This document shows positions 62,094 through 64,000 of a stretch of DNA of 64,000 bases, piece by piece. The notes beneath the pieces are model-generated. The model had not been told where the DNA came from, did not search any database, and was given only the letters and a program-made list of their open reading frames with translations. How positions within the stretch are numbered: the first letter of the stretch is position 1; each line of letters begins with the position of its first letter. The stretch is from Citrobacter amalonaticus Y19 (GTDB lineage Bacteria; Pseudomonadota; Gammaproteobacteria; Enterobacterales; Enterobacteriaceae), in contig NZ_CP011132.1 of the NCBI RefSeq assembly GCF_000981805.1, forward strand, positions 3,782,001 through 3,846,000. Direction: 5' to 3'. A program made the translations under genes and the position numbers.

Positions 62094-64000
62094 CCAGCGT
62101 TTGCCACCCAGGCCTTTAATACCGCAACGTCGTGTTGCCACTCTTGTTTCATCTCTTCAATCCATTCACCCACGTTATCTTCCCAGGCAGGAAGATCGGG
62201 TGACTGGATTTGCTGTCCCAACTGTTGCAGGTGACGAAGGCCAACAGAACCGGCAGCCCCTTTGATTTTGTGCCCTTCTTCAACCACACCTTTCTTGTCA
62301 CGCGCGGTCAGATTGGATTCCAGAACGCTTAAATAGCCTGGCATCATCTTCTCGAACACGGCCAGCCCATCGGTAATCAGCTTCGGCCCCACCAGCTCTA
62401 TGTACTGTTCCAGCATCGGAATATCTAATAGCGCTTGCGATTTACTGCTCTCTTCAGATTTCACCGTGCACTCCTCTTCGTCTTGGGTATCCCAGTACTT
62501 CTTAATCATGGCGGTTAACGCCGGTACCGATAGCGGCTTGCTCAGCACGTCATCCATACCCGCATCCAGATACTCTTTTTTATCTTTCAGGACGTTCGCC
62601 GTGAGCGCCACCAGCGGCGGCAGATCGTCACGCGCATAGCGCTGGGTCAGCTCACGTGAAATATCGAGACCGGTCATATCCGGCAACTGAATGTCCAGCA
62701 GCACCAGGTCATACTCACCCGGCGTGAACATCTCCAGCGCCGCTTTCCCGGTCATGGCGACATCCACGCTGTTGCCGAGTTTTTCCAGTACCGAACGCGC
62801 CACAATGACGTTCAGCTCGATATCTTCCACCAGCAGGACGTTCAGCGCTGGCAGCGGCAAATCATCATCCTCAAATGCATCTTCAACTTCTTCCGCCACC
62901 GCTGGCGCATTGACGGTCAGGGTAAAGATTGAGCCTTTGCCAGGCTGGCTTGCCACGGTGATATCCCCACCCATGTTTTTCGCCAGACGACGCGAGACCG
63001 CCAGACCGATGCCCGTACCGGTCGCCGGTTTACCGCCGTGGCTGTCTTTCACCTGATAATACATAGCGAAGATTTTGTCCTGCTCATCCTGTGGAATGCC
63101 GATACCGGAGTCTTCCACTTCAAAGTGCAGGGTACTGCCTGCGTCGTAACGTACGCGCACGGTCACCTGACCCTGCTGGGTAAATTTCACCGCGTTGCTG
63201 ATCAGGTTCCACAGGATCTGCCGCAGACGTGTTCCGTCGGTCACCACTTTATGTGGCAGCGGCAAGGTCGGCTCAAGCACAAAACGCAATCCTTTCTGCT
63301 GCGCCTGCAGGCCAGAGAGATTCTCCAAATCGGCCATGAAGCTGGTGAAATCCACCGGCTGGTTATCCAGTTGAACCTTACGCCGCTCCATCTTATCCAT
63401 ATCAATGATATCGTTGAAAATATTCCCCAGCGTCACCGCGGAGACATGGATAGTCTTCAGGTATTTTTCCTGCTCGGTCGTCAGGTCTGTGTCCAGCAGG
63501 ATACGGCTCAGGCCAACAATCCCGTTCAATGGCGTACGCAGTTCGTGACTGATGGTGGAAATAAAGGTCGTTTTATCGCGACTGGCGCGTTCAAGTGCAT
63601 CCTGATAGCGCTTGCGCTCGGTAATATCACGACCAAAACCCATCAGGCCATGACGTTTACCCACGCGATCGTAATAAGGTACTTTGCGGATCTCAAAACA
63701 GGCTTTGCGCCCGTCCGGATAATCGAGCCATTGCTCATAGGTCAGCGACACATTATGACGGAAGACTTTCTCGTCGGTCTCAATGACCTTTTCGGCCGCT
63801 TCCGGCGAGTACACATCGGCAGGCTTTAAATGCACCAGCTGCTTTTCGCTTTTGCCGGTAAGCAATTCCATCGCCCGGTTACAGCCGGAAAACTCTTTAT
63901 CTTCATTGCGATAAAAAACCAGATCCGGCGAGGCATCCAGGAAGGAACGTAAGAAAGAGGATTGCTGTTCAAGCTGAATCTGCGCCTCTTCGCGCTCTTT
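62084..64000 (-). CDS. arcB: aerobic respiration control hybrid histidine kinase ArcB (3' part)
   Basis: The last 638 residues of a tripartite sensor kinase; about 140 N-terminal residues, including the membrane helices, lie beyond the window. Visible: the end of the coiled coil, PAS domain (FLRSFLDASPDLVFYRNED), dimerisation/His domain (FISTISHELRTPLNGIVG), ATPase (GTGIGLAVSRRLAKNMGG), receiver (LVLLDIQLPDMTGLDISREL) and C-terminal HPt (EEGHKIKGAAGSVGLRHL). It phosphorylates ArcA under low oxygen, sensing quinones. The kinase, receiver and HPt phosphosites are all present. Confidence 0.97.
   Translation of the reverse strand, partial: KEREEAQIQLEQQSSFLRSFLDASPDLVFYRNEDKEFSGCNRAMELLTGKSEKQLVHLKPADVYSPEAAEKVIETDEKVFRHNVSLTYEQWLDYPDGRKACFEIRKVPYYDRVGKRHGLMGFGRDITERKRYQDALERASRDKTTFISTISHELRTPLNGIVGLSRILLDTDLTTEQEKYLKTIHVSAVTLGNIFNDIIDMDKMERRKVQLDNQPVDFTSFMADLENLSGLQAQQKGLRFVLEPTLPLPHKVVTDGTRLRQILWNLISNAVKFTQQGQVTVRVRYDAGSTLHFEVEDSGIGIPQDEQDKIFAMYYQVKDSHGGKPATGTGIGLAVSRRLAKNMGGDITVASQPGKGSIFTLTVNAPAVAEEVEDAFEDDDLPLPALNVLLVEDIELNVIVARSVLEKLGNSVDVAMTGKAALEMFTPGEYDLVLLDIQLPDMTGLDISRELTQRYARDDLPPLVALTANVLKDKKEYLDAGMDDVLSKPLSVPALTAMIKKYWDTQDEEECTVKSEESSKSQALLDIPMLEQYIELVGPKLITDGLAVFEKMMPGYLSVLESNLTARDKKGVVEEGHKIKGAAGSVGLRHLQQLGQQIQSPDLPAWEDNVGEWIEEMKQEWQHDVAVLKAWVANAGKK

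Overview
The window is a chromosomal segment of an enteric gamma-proteobacterium, family Enterobacteriaceae, close to Escherichia, Salmonella and Citrobacter. The core proteins read almost residue for residue like their E. coli counterparts. Gene order follows the E. coli block mtr-deaD-nlpI-pnp-rpsO-truB-rbfA-infB-nusA-rimP-metY-argG, then leuU-secG-glmM-folP-ftsH through the mla, lpt and rpoN clusters to arcB. The genus cannot be fixed from the sequence alone. No phage, IS element, integrase or CRISPR array was seen.

Region 1 (1-13.8 kb, minus strand) holds tryptophan permease, the RNA-decay and ribosome-assembly genes (deaD, small yrbN, nlpI, pnp), and the rpsO and metY-rimP-nusA-infB-rbfA-truB translation operon. 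Two consensus-like promoters precede metY. Region 2 is argG (14.0-15.4 kb) followed by about 18 kb of accessory DNA ending at tRNA leuU (33.6 kb).

The accessory block has four parts. (a) A classical autotransporter. (b) A minus-strand cluster read as LysR regulator, GalD-like tautomerase, GalB-like hydratase, LigI-like 2-pyrone-4,6-dicarboxylate (PDC) lactonase, DctA-like carboxylate symporter, RraA-fold aldolase and a KdgM-type porin. Together these would take PDC or 4-oxalomesaconate to pyruvate plus oxaloacetate, yet no ring-cleavage dioxygenase is present. (c) A plus-strand sugar-acid module (LacI regulator, mandelate-racemase-type enolase-superfamily enzyme, MFS anion symporter) behind a CRP site and a 22-bp perfect operator. 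(d) A three-gene ABC importer whose promoter carries three Pho-box repeats, implying a phosphorus-containing substrate. A 19-bp direct repeat of the leuU 3' end lies in the metY leader, so the argG-to-leuU interval is bracketed by tRNA-derived repeats.

Region 3 (33.6-64 kb) is core. It covers Sec translocation, amino-sugar and folate synthesis, ftsH-rlmE, yhbY, greA, dacB, the rplU-rpmA-yhbE-obgE operon, ispB, sfsB and murA. It continues with the Mla lipid-transport operon, the yrbG-kdsD-kdsC-lptCAB LPS genes, the rpoN-hpf-ptsN-rapZ-npr regulatory operon, yrbL, mtgA, elbB, the sRNA ArcZ and the 3' part of arcB, which runs off the window.
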